Origin: Ophiodon elongatus
Taxonomy: Eukaryota > Chordata > Actinopteri > Perciformes > Hexagrammidae
Length of the DNA stretch: 64,000 bases
Direction: 5' to 3'
Assembly (NCBI GenBank): GCA_016806645.1
Contig: JACSYO010000384.1
Span: 2,007,001-2,071,000 of the forward strand
The notes under the pieces are model-generated. The model saw only the letters and a list, made by a program, of their open reading frames with translations. It was not told the DNA's origin and made no database searches. The position numbers were made by a program, and so were the translations under genes. Of the stretch, positions 18,087 to 29,662 are shown one piece after another; the stretch's first letter is position 1; each line of letters begins with the position of its first letter.

Positions 18087-18564
18087 CAGTGGAAACCTCT
18101 TATAGTGATCACGCCTGTCTCGGTCAAATTGATCACTGATTATTATAGACAATTTCTTTCATTTTTTTTCATGCGGATTAACATCTTATTAACATTTACA
18201 TATTTATCACATGAATATCAAGTAATGAAACGGACAGTTTAGCTATTTACACATTTTTTATTGACTTTCAAAATACAGCTGTTTCAAACGCTTTCAAATT
18301 ACAGTACTGTGCAAATTACAGTACTGTACATTGAATACACTAATCTATTGTACAGTATTGTATATAAAATATACCTTGCTGTAGTTCAAAATATATCAAG
18401 CCTATAGCCTATTTTGTCATGCGTGGGAAGACCCCAAAATGAGGCGAACTACTTGATTACTATAAGCAAATAATTTAAACAGCACTTGTACAGGAATGAT
18501 TCCGCCCCAACTTATTGATCCCTTTTGTTGATGTAACGGTGATCACGAGAAGCGTTTTTCACTG
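18087..18564. mobile_element. Tc1/mariner-pogo-like MITE, 478 bp, flanked by TA
   Basis: The left end is CAGTGGAAACCTCTTATAGT followed by GATCACG. The right end, read in reverse complement, is CAGTGAAAAACGCTTCTCGT followed by GATCACC. Both sides are flanked by TA (18085-18086 and 18565-18566), the target duplication of this superfamily. The CAGT start fits pogo/Tigger-type elements. An internal direct repeat of TTACAGTACTGT lies near 18299-18330. There is no transposase frame, so it is non-autonomous. Confidence 0.8.
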
Positions 18565-21500
18565 TAATGGTTCGTAATGTTTCCCTGCGTTTTGAGGGTG
18601 CGGATGCTTGCATGTATGTGTATGACTTTGAATTTCATCAGCCTGGGTTTTAGTTGAGATTTTTGCAGGGGCTTTTCAACACCGGCAAGAATCACATTTT
18701 GGATGAAACCTTAAATATGACCTCCTTCGTGCCAAAAAACGTCAAATATTCCAAGATGATTTATTTTGGCAAAAAAACATAGGGAATCGTCAGCTCCACT
18801 TGGCAGAAGAGATGAGACAGTGTGTGGGATTGCATTCAGAGAGGCTTGAGAAAAGTTTAGAAAACCTGTTGATTTTGTTAAGTTTGAAAGGCAAAATGCT
18901 TTCTGACGTGGTAATAAAAGTCATGGAGGCAAACGGTGACCAAAGATGATTACAATATAATCAGCCTAATAACCAATATCAGGTTGACAGGCTGCAGTTG
19001 TTCGTGGCTTGTCCCAAAAAACATGAGCATTCACGGACATCAAGTGCCCACTTGGTGTTGTAGGGCTGTGTGACTGGGTCCACACTATTTGAATTATTCA
19101 TTATGTCATTAGCAGCTGGTCTCATGTATTGCAAGTGGCTCTTTTATTACCACTATGCAGCTGTTCTGTAGATCAGGGGTGACCTTTTTTGATTGTGGGC
19201 CGTATACAGAAAAACAGTCACAGGCTAAACATTAGTGAATGGATAGTTTTCAACCAGTTACACTACAAGAAAATCTGTGTTTTATAGACCAGAAAACCCC
19301 ATGGGCCATGGAAAATCTATTTCCTATTAAAATAACTATACAGCACGATGAAACAGTTTACCGTTTGACATTACAGTAGTTTATTAGTGGGCCTTACATA
19401 TCACAAAAAGTGCTTCTGTATCTACTGCGCTTAAATTAAAATGAATTCAATACTTTTGAACTCTAAGTGCCCACTTAAAATAGTATGGTGTTATGTATAT
19501 TTATGTAATAGTTAAAACAGGCAAAAATGACCAAATACAGTTTTTTGTTCATGGCCCACTTAAAAGATTAAGATGCAAATATAAGATGTAAATCTTAGTC
19601 TAATATTAAGATGTCACAAAAATCAATATTTTACCAACTCTCCGTGGCTTGTCTGTGATCCAAGAGGTTAAGACGGCTCTAGCCAGCACAGGAAGCAGTA
19701 GTACAGTTAGACCTATTTGTTTTGTTTCTTTTCCGATGTGATTAACAGGGTTTTGTAATTGTCCTAAAAAAGAGATGGTTCTGAAATAGCCTTGAATTCA
19801 AAGCACGGATGTGAAAAAAAACACACTTCAATTATTTAATGTTTATCCAATAGTCGGGTAACATGGAGGACTAAGAGGAGGGTAACGTCAAGTCCTCCAG
19901 TCGAGGCCTTAGAAAAGAAAAGCATCCTTCATCTGTCATTCAAAAAAAATGTCAGAAGCTGTTTTAAATCTTGTGAATAGGCCTCTCGAGTGTTTGAGCT
20001 TATGACCTTGTAGAGATCATTCTTGCTGAATGGGAGCGCTCGGTATTAAACATCACAGTGAAATTACATTTTTGAACACTCGACGCTAAATATGTTCTTG
20101 ACACTGCTTTTTCACAACCAAAGGAACTCCTTCAGCAGCTCCGTTGTGCTACTGTGGTAAAGCTAGCTTTTTCAAAGCTAAAGAGCTAATGTGAGCTAAT
20201 GAGCTAATTCCCTGTGTGTTCCTACTACAGGTCCGTTTGCTCATCTTTCTAAAACCTTTGTCCAGAGCAAGATAATTCAAAATGAATAGCCAACAATGCA
20301 TTGACTGTATTCTTTTTCACATCATGTTTGCCAGGTAGCCATGCACACAATCTCAGTACATTATGAATTCAGCAAGCAATGAAAACCATGTACTCTACTC
20401 TAAGATTTTACAAGGGAAAAAAAAATCTGTTGCTCTCCATTGTTTTATGCAGAAAGCATGACTCAGCCAGCAGCAAGTGCATGCATCCAAGATCTAGCAG
20501 CAGTTTATCAACTCATCTAACTGATTCATTTGTGGCTTGGCTCCTTTGCATCATCAGTTTATTTTTTTTTCATCTTTGCATCGATGGTGTTTATCACTGC
20601 TCATGCTGAATAACCATACATTTTACTTCGTGTTAGTGTGGGTGTTGGAAATGTCTAATATTGTTGCCAATATGATACCTGACACCAAAGCAATACATTT
20701 TTTCCGATAACAGTTTGGAAAATATAAACATGTTGAACCCCTTTTTTTTCATTTTCACAAAATATGCATGAATGTAACTTTTAAGAAATGGTTTTCTTTT
20801 TATCACGAAATATCTAACTAAGAATTATTCAACAAACCTAATCATCTCATCCCACCAAGCATTCTTTAATGTGGCCCCAAAAAATAAGACAGAGCACTTC
20901 CTGCTCACTACGATTTTGATCTGAGAAAGAAACGGCAATGCCCTCCCGCTACATCAAACAGCAGTCAAATAAGGCGAGAGCAAACGGTGACCACCCAGCT
21001 GTAACTAGGCTGTTTGTGACTTCATAGCTGTATGAGCTAATAAATCCAGCACTTTTGGCGTCTTTGATTCAGATGACTGGATCATTTTTAAGCTACTCCA
21101 CCACTTCACATCATTATCTATCAGTTGGTAAGTGCTGCATGGCTTTTTATTCTCCTAGCCCCTAATTTGACGATGTGTGATGGTGTATTTCCCCAAAACA
21201 ATTGGAACTAATGAGATCAGCTCTTTACATCTCGCTGTCTCTATTTAAAACAAGCAAGCCAGGGATTTCGCCAAAAACAAACATGAGAGCAGAACAGCAG
21301 CTCAGGAGAGCAAACAGGGCCTCGGTGAGTCATGTGTGCGGTTGAGAACATCCCTTTTCCAGCCCCCGCCTGCGGTTTTGGAGATCATTTGGCCGCACCG
21401 CCGTGTCACTGTCACCGTCTAATCTCATTGGTAAGCCCCAGGCATGCCACAGTGTCCTGGCTGCCCACATCTGAACAAACAGCCTCCGAGAGAAAGACAC

Positions 21501-22010
21501 CAACCTTTCAGTGAGGTGACAGAGGAATGATGAGCGAGGGAGGGAAGCGTTAGCAAGGGGAAATATACAGTGCAGTCACCGGCACCTGTCTTGATATTCA
21601 TCTCAGCGGTACAGAATCCTCTGTCCGCCTACAAGTGATACCAGTGAGTGGCTTTAGGCAAGAGCCGCTCTGTACAGCAGCGTGGTGGCTGTCTGTCTGG
21701 AATTGTACACCAGGAGGCTTCTTTTATGTGCTATAGCACCTAAAAGTTGTGATGCAAGTCGGGCCAAATGATGACAAATTGCAATAGCGATTTAATGAGT
21801 GGTTATTTTTCCACAAATCTAACTCCAGGCTTGTATCCGTCTCCTTTCATGAAGGACAAATAACCAATCAAGAGTGCTCTGTTGCCAGCAAAGCTATCAA
21901 GATTCAGCAGAAAGTATTCAGACGGCAATGCTGTCCATGCCTTTTTGAAGGTATACACCGAAATACCAAGTAGTATCAAAACTTCTCCAGTCAAACATTT
22001 TGTTTAGAGC
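18565..22010. other. Intronic stretch with probable repeat fragments, no gene
   Basis: Near 19169, ATCAGGGGTGACC resembles the start of hAT-type fish repeats. The sequence 19170-19600 is AT-rich and probably repeat-derived, without a clear right end. Near 20160-20210 short AGCTAA units repeat. The interval 21200-21700 is more balanced and could be unique. No coding support. Confidence 0.35.
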
Positions 22011-22310
22011 GTTTGATCCATGTTGTGCACAGATCTAGGAAGAAAAAAAGAAGACCAATTGTATGTTTTTTCTCGCAGCCAATCACCACAAGCCTCCTTT
22101 GCGTTCTTAATGCACCGTGTGATTGGCCCGCTACCGCAGCAGCTGCAACCCATTCTGCCGGGATTGCTTGCCTGCACACGGCCCTGAACACTGAGATGTC
22201 TTCGCCCTCAGCTAGCAGCTAACGGTGCGAACAGAGCGAACACAGGCAACATTGCTGACAGAGCTAACAGTTTTAACTTGGGAGGAACCGGAGGGCGGGC
22301 GTTAAGCCCC
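22010..22310 (-). repeat. Dispersed repeat family A, copy 2
   Basis: Its reverse complement carries TTAGCTCTGTCAGCAATGTT and GCACCGTTAGCTGCTAGCTG. These match the copy at 50340-50460 and the copy near 57805-57830. The minus-strand open frame here (about 66 codons) is part of the repeat, not a gene. Confidence 0.6.
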
Positions 22311-23319
22311 CCGCCACTGTGGACCAGGGGGGCGCGGTTATTATCTATGTTTGAGTGAGACGGTGGGAAACATATCCACATATCTTCCATTCACATGATG
22401 GGTATGGTATGAAATACTCTACTGGTTTCTGTATCACTTCAAGGGTACTGGCATCGTCATTTCTTAAACTCTACCCTAATGTATTGGTAGGGAGGGAAAA
22501 GCTAGAACAGATGCTCCTCAACCACAGACCTCAGTCAAATCTCAATCCTGCGCTCAAGTTTACCGCCAACGTAGCGGGAGAGCCTTGTGTCTTACATACG
22601 TTTTTCTTCATTGTAATTCAGCTCGGCTCCTTCTGTTACTAGTTTCTCCAATATTTTTGCTTGTTTATAAGTTTGCATGAAGTAGAATTTTCAGCTTCCA
22701 CAGGAAGGGACATGAGAAAAGTTTTATAAAATAAAGAACTGCTTTCACCAGATCAGGTAGCCAGTCGACATAGCTGCGCCTTGATTCTGATTTAACCAAT
22801 TGAGGTGTATCTTCCTTTATTCCATTCCCCCATCGTCCCCAATTATTATAATTTTTTCTTAAAAAAGCTAATTAGAACCGCAGCGTTTTGTCTGACTCGG
22901 CCAGTCCCTGCACTGACTTTGTTTGGAGGACCGGGTGGTTGCCAACAGGAATGAGTCCAGAAACTATTGAAACGAAGGCTCTGTTCCATGCTTCAAAATA
23001 ACACCAGGGAACAATCAAGGTTGTGTTTATTAAAACACATCAGAGAGGTGGACTGCCCGCCAAAAACCCTGCTCAGTCAAACGCAACGCCCGCTCTGTGA
23101 TCACACAGAGGAAAAATGCATCCGGCATCATTTTAATAAAATGATAAGGTGGCTAGATCCACATGGCCATGCTGGGCTGTTTGATTTTACAGCCTTTTGG
23201 GGGGCTGTGCAGAATTAATCCTCCTTTGTAATCAATTCCTTTTTTGTATCGCTTTCAATAATGGAGCAGACTGGACTGAGAACGCCACAGAAGGGACATT
23301 TGACAAAGGAAGGTTAGAG

Positions 23320-23322
<3 letters not shown>
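22311..23322. other. Intronic stretch with no gene
   Basis: The interval 22800-23200 is unique-looking, with AATTATTATAATTT and CTAATTAGAAC motifs near 22842-22876. Nothing else was recognised. Confidence 0.35.

Positions 23323-23405
<83 letters not shown>
23323..23405. repeat. (GT)41 microsatellite
   Basis: An uninterrupted GT run preceded by a short AGAGAG stretch. Confidence 0.97.
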
Positions 23406-23407
<2 letters not shown>

Positions 23408-23889
23408 AACGACCACTTCCTGCAACAATAACACAGGCGTGCGGTATTTGAACTTATTCAGCATCTGGTGAAATGAGCGCAGACCTCAGAATGAGGAAGT
23501 GATAGTGACATGGAGGAAGAGGAGCTGGAAAGACTTTTCCGAATCACTCACATGAGCCTGTTTTATTCTTAGCAGAGGCACTTTGTACATCATTGAGTTC
23601 ACTCGAGTGCACTGGGCACCTTTTTTATAAAGGAACTGGGAGGGAGTTTGACACTTTATACAAAGTCCCGCCGTGATAAAGTTTTAACTAAGTTGCAAAA
23701 CACACTTCTGGTTCATTTCAACTTGGCTCTTGAGCATTTAGGTTTGTTCTTAATCTTCGCAACACATATCTGTGATGAAATATTCAAATTTGAACTACTT
23801 TTTTTACTTATTTTTGTTGGCATAACTGTTCATATCATATCTCTCCAAAAAATCTCTAAATCAACTAAGGCACTAAATACGAGGTTGGG

Positions 23890-24225
23890 AGCATTTCTAT
23901 TGGCTCTCGACGGCTCCAACATGGTGACGGCTGAGCTGGTGTTGCTAACGGCGCAAACAGTGCAAACTACGGCAAAAGTGCAGACAGCGCAACAAACGAC
24001 GTCGGTCAGGATGCTGTTATCATCTGTAACCGGCGTATGAGTGCAGAGCAGAGCAGCAGCCGTGAGCTTACCAGTGGGGCACGCTCACATGCACGAAACA
24101 TGCACTAAAAGGCTAGCGTTCAGGCTATGTCAACAAAGCAAGGAGAAGCTCTGATTACAACACGATTTCCTTCCCTGCTCAGGTAGACATTACTCCACTC
24201 TATTTTTCTAAAGCAAATAGGTGCT
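23890..24225 (-). repeat. Dispersed repeat family A, copy 3
   Basis: It ends with CTGCTCAGGTAGACATTACT, identical to the fragment near 2415. It contains the GCTAACGGCGCAAACAGTGC type unit that is the reverse of the GCACCGTTAGC unit in other copies. The + strand open frame covering 23648-24040 runs into the repeat and has no family resemblance. Confidence 0.6.
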
Positions 24226-25350
24226 TGCTGACATATTCAGGCTCTGAACATCAAATATATTGGCACCTTTCATCAGCTAAACTGTTGATTTGTTAACAGC
24301 CTGATATTTGTCTCGTCAAATTAGGTCTGGTAGTCAAGGAAAATAACAATTACGAAATATTGAAAGTTGATGAAATTATAACTGAATTGATTTATTTGCC
24401 TCTCCTTGTTAACTTGATTTTATAAAACATGAAGGATTTGATGGGGAAAAAAAAGATAAGAAAGATAAATGGTTCTTAAATGGTGGTTCTGCTTTTATCT
24501 ATTCAAATAAGTCATGTCTTTATCAAATCAAGCAGATGTATCAGTGCAGCTATACTGTCATCAGCTCTGCTTTTATCATTTGATATTTTTGAGAGATCCT
24601 CCTCTCACATGGACTCATTACCTGCAGACAGTAATTACAGTTATGAGATCCAGGCAAGATATAAAATACACTCTCTCCTGTTAGACAGCGGAGGCTACTG
24701 GCAGAACCTCCTCTGACCACTTTCTCAAGGACTGTACATAGCAAATAGGAAAGTTAAATAAACAAATACCAATAGCAGAACGCTTGTGAAGTTGAAAGCC
24801 ATTCTCCATTGGAAGTAGGAAAAGAACACTGAAACACATACTGTTATTAGTATAATGATAAACACATTACTAATTTTGTGATGTATGTTATTACAACACA
24901 AAACAAAAACCAATGCAGGTGCAGAATCGGTTTGATGGTGGAGCAACATTTCAGTTGTGCCGGAACCTATGTTGTAAATATCACTTGATGCATATGATTT
25001 TGAGAGTGGCTACACTACCGGACCACGACTGGGAAATGTAGCTGAAGTGCAAATAGCGTCGCTACTACCCATTACTGGCCTAAAGACAGATTGGTTTGAC
25101 AAGCTCCGGTCCTGAACGGCGTCCAATACAATTACGATGTGGGAGAGGAGGTTGGAGTGGTGAAGCCTGGGGTGGGATCAGAGGCAATACCCAACTAGCC
25201 ACAACAGGCCTAAACAAGACCTTTGTCCCCACCTGTCCCTTCACTAGAAGCTGCTGGCCTGCACCTCACCTCTGCTTGTCCTCTTAGAGCTGGAGATAAG
25301 CAGTCGCCCTGAGCTGATACACAAACATTTTAAGACGGCGCTCATCACAC

Positions 25351-25352
<2 letters not shown>
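24226..25352. other. Intronic stretch with no gene
   Basis: AT-rich to about 24950, then mixed. The part near 24985-25100 (CTACACTACCGGACCACGAC) may be a diverged repeat. Nothing coding. Confidence 0.35.

Positions 25353-25421
<69 letters not shown>
25353..25421. repeat. (AC)34 microsatellite
   Basis: An uninterrupted AC run. Confidence 0.97.
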
Positions 25422-25608
25422 AACTTCCTTCAGAACTCGATTGACATGTTTGGAATTGATGCCTTTGCCGATGCCATTGTCTCGCGGTCAAGCTTTGCGT
25501 CTTTTCCTTCTTGGGCAAAGGTCATTCATCATGACAGCATAAAGCTCTGCCCATTAGCGGTTGATGAATGACCTGGCCTACCGGTCAAGCCTTGACCTCC
25601 CCCGTCCC

Positions 25609-25632
25609 CCTCCCTCCCTCCCTCCCTCCCTT
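25609..25632. repeat. (TCCC)n tetranucleotide tract
   Basis: About five to six TCCC units in a pyrimidine-only stretch. Confidence 0.85.
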
Positions 25633-25776
25633 GGTGGAGTAATCTACTCCTTTTCTCTGGACTTAAGTCAAAGTTTAAGAAGTGTTCAGCCTGTTGGACA
25701 TTTGTTGGAAAGTGGTGCCGTAAGATTCCAGTCAGTCAAGCTTTACTGTATCTATTCGCCCAGTGGCTGGTATTAG

Positions 25777-25777
<1 letters not shown>

Positions 25778-25833
<56 letters not shown>
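25778..25833. repeat. (CA)28 microsatellite
   Basis: An uninterrupted CA run. Confidence 0.97.
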
Positions 25834-25835
<2 letters not shown>

Positions 25836-26427
25836 ATGCTTTCAGCCCTTATCTATGCTGCTTTTAGGACAGCTGTTGAGTGCAAGCAGCTGACCTCTGA
25901 CCCCAAGCACCGCTAGGCTCCTTCCCACCCACCAAAACCAGCACGATAACCCCCACCCCTCTATAAATTCCTTCCCCTTCCAGCTATGCAGCACTTTGTT
26001 GTCTGTCTGGTGTTTGTCCCAATAAGAGTTTCGAAGCATACATTCCTTTGTACTAAATACACAAATGCTTAAGATGTGTCCCACTCGTCATCTGGACTGA
26101 AAACATCTTAAACCATCTTTCTCTACAATTTCTCTTTTGTGTACATTTTTTCTAACCACACCATATGGAAGGAGTCGGGGTCAGCCAGCAACTACTTGCA
26201 TACATTCCTTTTTCTCCCACCCGTTTGTCTGAAACATATGTGAAGGGCTGGGGGTCTTTTAAGGTCTTGCATAGGACTGAAAAAAACAAGAGCTCATCTG
26301 TGTATGGCCTCGCTCGCTCGTAGACCACGTTAAAACCATTTGCTCTCTGCATAGGTGGGGGGAGGTTTTCTGTTTCCGTCTAGAGGGCACTACTGCCTTC
26401 AACATAAGGAACTTTCATGGCAACCTG

Positions 26428-26428
<1 letters not shown>

Positions 26429-26505
<77 letters not shown>
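26429..26505. repeat. (AC)38 microsatellite
   Basis: An uninterrupted AC run. Three long CA tracts lie within 1.2 kb here (25353, 25778, 26429). Confidence 0.97.
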
Positions 26506-26508
<3 letters not shown>

Positions 26509-26759
26509 ATTACTGGACTGTACAGCAAAAGTGCCAGTGTTCACTGAAGTCAAAAGGTGTTAAAATCAGCACTGTCAGAGCTTAGAGGAAGCCAATCAAC
26601 ACTTGTTAACACTGGAAAGTTGGGTCAGGAGAGCAATTAAAACATAGCTTGTTCCGTCAAAAGGACAATTTAAGACTCGGAGTGATTGTAGTGTAGTAAA
26701 TGGAGAGAACGGTGTTCCCAGAAAGCTGATGGAAATAACTTGTTTTTTGGGGAACAAAA

Positions 26760-27468
26760 TAGCAATAGGCCTGCTACACTAGCAAAATACACCATTACAA
26801 GTTAACGTCTCATTTAAAAAAATAAATAATAATATTAACAAAAGTAAAAGTACTCATTTAAAAAAAATGACCGCTACATGTCACTTGCATTAACATTACC
26901 TATAATTAAGCAATAGCTCCCGACAGGCAGTGGTAGGCTGTGATTTCGTCACAGCTGAGGGGCGTTGTCCGATCCGACACAAGCATAGCGATATGAAAGC
27001 TGTAGAAACATTCTAATTTAAATAGTTTTTATTATTGAATAATATTATTCACAGTAAAATAGGCACTCTTGGGTTGGCTGCCCGCACGTACCTAGGCCAT
27101 TGCAATGGAACGGCGGTTGCTATGGAAGGTACACTGGCAGCTAGCATTATATTTATTTCAGTCTTTGGCTATTTGTTTACATTATTTGTGACAATGTCCA
27201 GAGTTTCATTTCTTTGTATACTTGGGCGTGATGACGCTGGAAGTATAACTTTGTAAGTTAAAAGATATTAAAATGAAATGGGTAAATAAATACATTTGAG
27301 TTTAACACAGCTGAAAGTAGTTGACATGCAGGTATAGCATTTCAATATGTCCCACATTGAAATGCTGTGGAATACAAGTATAAAGTAGCAAAAACGGGAT
27401 ACTCATAATTTTCAAATTGTACTAAAATTCAGTACTCGAGTAAATATACTTAGTGACTTTCCACCGCT
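26760..27468. mobile_element. Composite of teleost DNA-element fragments
   Basis: The right end (AATATACTTAGTGACTTTCC then ACCGCT near 27442-27468) and the internal GGAATACAAGTATAAAGTAG match a frequent fish non-autonomous element whose end reads 'cttagttactttccaccactg'. AAAGTAAAAGTACTCATT near 26841 is a second piece. The middle (26925-27300) may be an inserted unrelated repeat. An 11-bp perfect hairpin with a 9-base loop sits at 27336-27366. Confidence 0.5.
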
Positions 27469-29610
27469 AACTGAAAGTCACTGGTTGGAGCACATTTGCC
27501 ATTTCAAACGCATGCTTTGGTAATATGACTGGAGCTGCTAAGTGTGTTGTCAATTATTGCTTCAAGATGCACTGTTCAAGATGTCTGTCTTCTATAAAAC
27601 CTCAAGCCAAGCTCATTTATATCAAGAGTGTGTAAGGACTGCAGTTCAAATAAGGAAAGTCGCGTTTGGTCCACAGTATTCCCAACTGGTTGATATTACA
27701 TTCAGCACCTGGACCCTGTTGAGTGTCATTGCATAACTTAAGCACTTTCAATTCACTGGTTACAAAAGGTAACCTTTAATCATGCTGATCATGAGCTTTT
27801 ATATTTTAGACTTTTTAGATAATCATTTTTTCTTGTGATAATTGTAATGTACAGTCTTTGTCTGCTGTCATTGTAGATATTAGTTAATTGGAACAATGCT
27901 GAATTTGCATCATTGAAATCCACTGTGTTTAGGCAAAGATCTGCAAAAAAAGGTATTTTACTGTCAGTGCAGACCAGTAATGCTTCACTTCCTTATGCAC
28001 ACAACCAGATTCCTCTGTGCTCCCTCAGACTTAATTGTCATCCCCTCTCCCTCTGCAGTAAGAGAATTTACAGAGTGCCAAATGAAATTGAAATCAACGT
28101 ATGTGTTAAGCAATGAGCAGGGGAGAAAGAGAGGCACAGCAAACTGCACTTGACCGCTCTTGACAATAGCGCCTGCTCCCACCAAATGCACATTGATTCA
28201 TTAATTAGAATCCCTTATTAGCAAATTGACTGTCTCAGCTGATTATCAAATTCAGTTTCTTTATTAGACGCAGCTGCTGTGCTGCTGCTGCCCCGATGCT
28301 CCATCTCTACTCTCCACCTAAGCACTCGGCTCCAGAGCAGCACTCATCCAGCCGTCTGGAGCGGTGCTCTGTGGAACTGCCAATCAGACTGGACCCAGTG
28401 ATGCTGATTCCTCTGCCAGCGTCTGAATCTATGGCCTGGGGAATGCTGGGTCTTCATGTGTATTTGTAGTTTTAGACCAGGAGTATGCAACCTTCGGCGA
28501 TAAGTGTGCAAGATTTTTTTATTTTTTTTTTAAATATTGAAGTGCCCTCTTATCTGCATGCCAACAGCCATTGGCAGTTGGACAGTCTGTTATTTAGTAC
28601 TTTTATTTATTTATTTATTTTATTTCCCCCACCTGCTATCTCTGAAGACCCGCCCTACTCTGCCTCTGATGGGCTAGTACTTGTTGTCTTCTTCCCAGAT
28701 TTTAAGTTTATTGCTGATGAACAAGATTGATAGAAGATTGGTTGGTTGAGTTGATGAATTCAACTCGGATGTGGATGTTTTCGCAAGGGTGGCAGCCATC
28801 TTGTTTAGTGCTCACATTTATAATTACAATATCCAGATTATGGGAGAGAAATATATTTTAGATGTTGCAATGCGCAGTGCATACATGGATGGAATAAAAT
28901 TACAGATCTGTTGGAGACGGATTACTGACCGCTGTGTTAGACCATTACATGAGGTTAAAGGATCATGCCAGCATATCTTTAGCTTTTTAATTACAAGTCA
29001 TGTACACCTTTTTGCTAACCATTTTCTAATGCATGCCATAACGTTTGATATTTGCACATTTGTTGATATTGAATATCCGTAAACAGCACTGGTGAAAGAG
29101 GTACGTTTTTAGATTTTTGTTTTGTGAAATTTCTGGATCCACCGTGAGAGACCGATAGCTCCTAATCAGCTAGATGGAACTAGATGGAAGCAACAAAGTA
29201 TTTTTTTCTTTGTAATTTGGGTGAACTGAGCCTTTAACTTGGCTACCAAAATCCCATGTCAGTATGATTTCCTGTGCAAGACGGACTTATTCATTTTTAG
29301 CTGTGGACTGAAGAAATCGGCTAAAATCAGCATTTTGTAATATACGGAATTGGTGAGCATGCCTTTCGTTTGTCACTTGTGCATTCATTGCGGTTATGTA
29401 AGCCATTTTTGCGTGCTGGAGTCATATGATGATTTGAAATGGTGATAAACAGGCGAATGAGGAAACGATTGTCTCATTGGACATTCAGCTAATGATATGT
29501 TGACCCGAGGCAGCATTCTTTACATCCACACAGTCGTACGGGCATCACAGTGGGCCTCACAAATGACCCTGTTCACCCTGGCTGGGCTAGGAGGAAGGAA
29601 CCATAGAACG

Positions 29611-29611
<1 letters not shown>
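27469..29611. other. Intronic stretch with repeat fragments and one candidate regulatory block
   Basis: The interval 28185-28300 has TTCATTAATTAGAATCCC and TTATCAAATTCAG motifs in non-repetitive sequence. Near 28480 ACCAGGAGTATGCAACCTTC resembles a hAT-like end. CCCGCCCTACTCTGCCTCTG near 28651 is a familiar fish repeat piece. A (TTTA)n run lies near 28600-28622. No exon. Confidence 0.35.

Positions 29612-29660
<49 letters not shown>
29612..29660. repeat. (AC)24 microsatellite
   Basis: An uninterrupted run. The minus-strand frame across it (29520-30053) shows Cys-Val repeats and is rejected as a gene. Confidence 0.97.

Positions 29661-29662
<2 letters not shown>

Noticed and set aside
23648..24040. 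130-codon + frame
   Set aside because: It runs into dispersed repeat family A and shows no protein domain.
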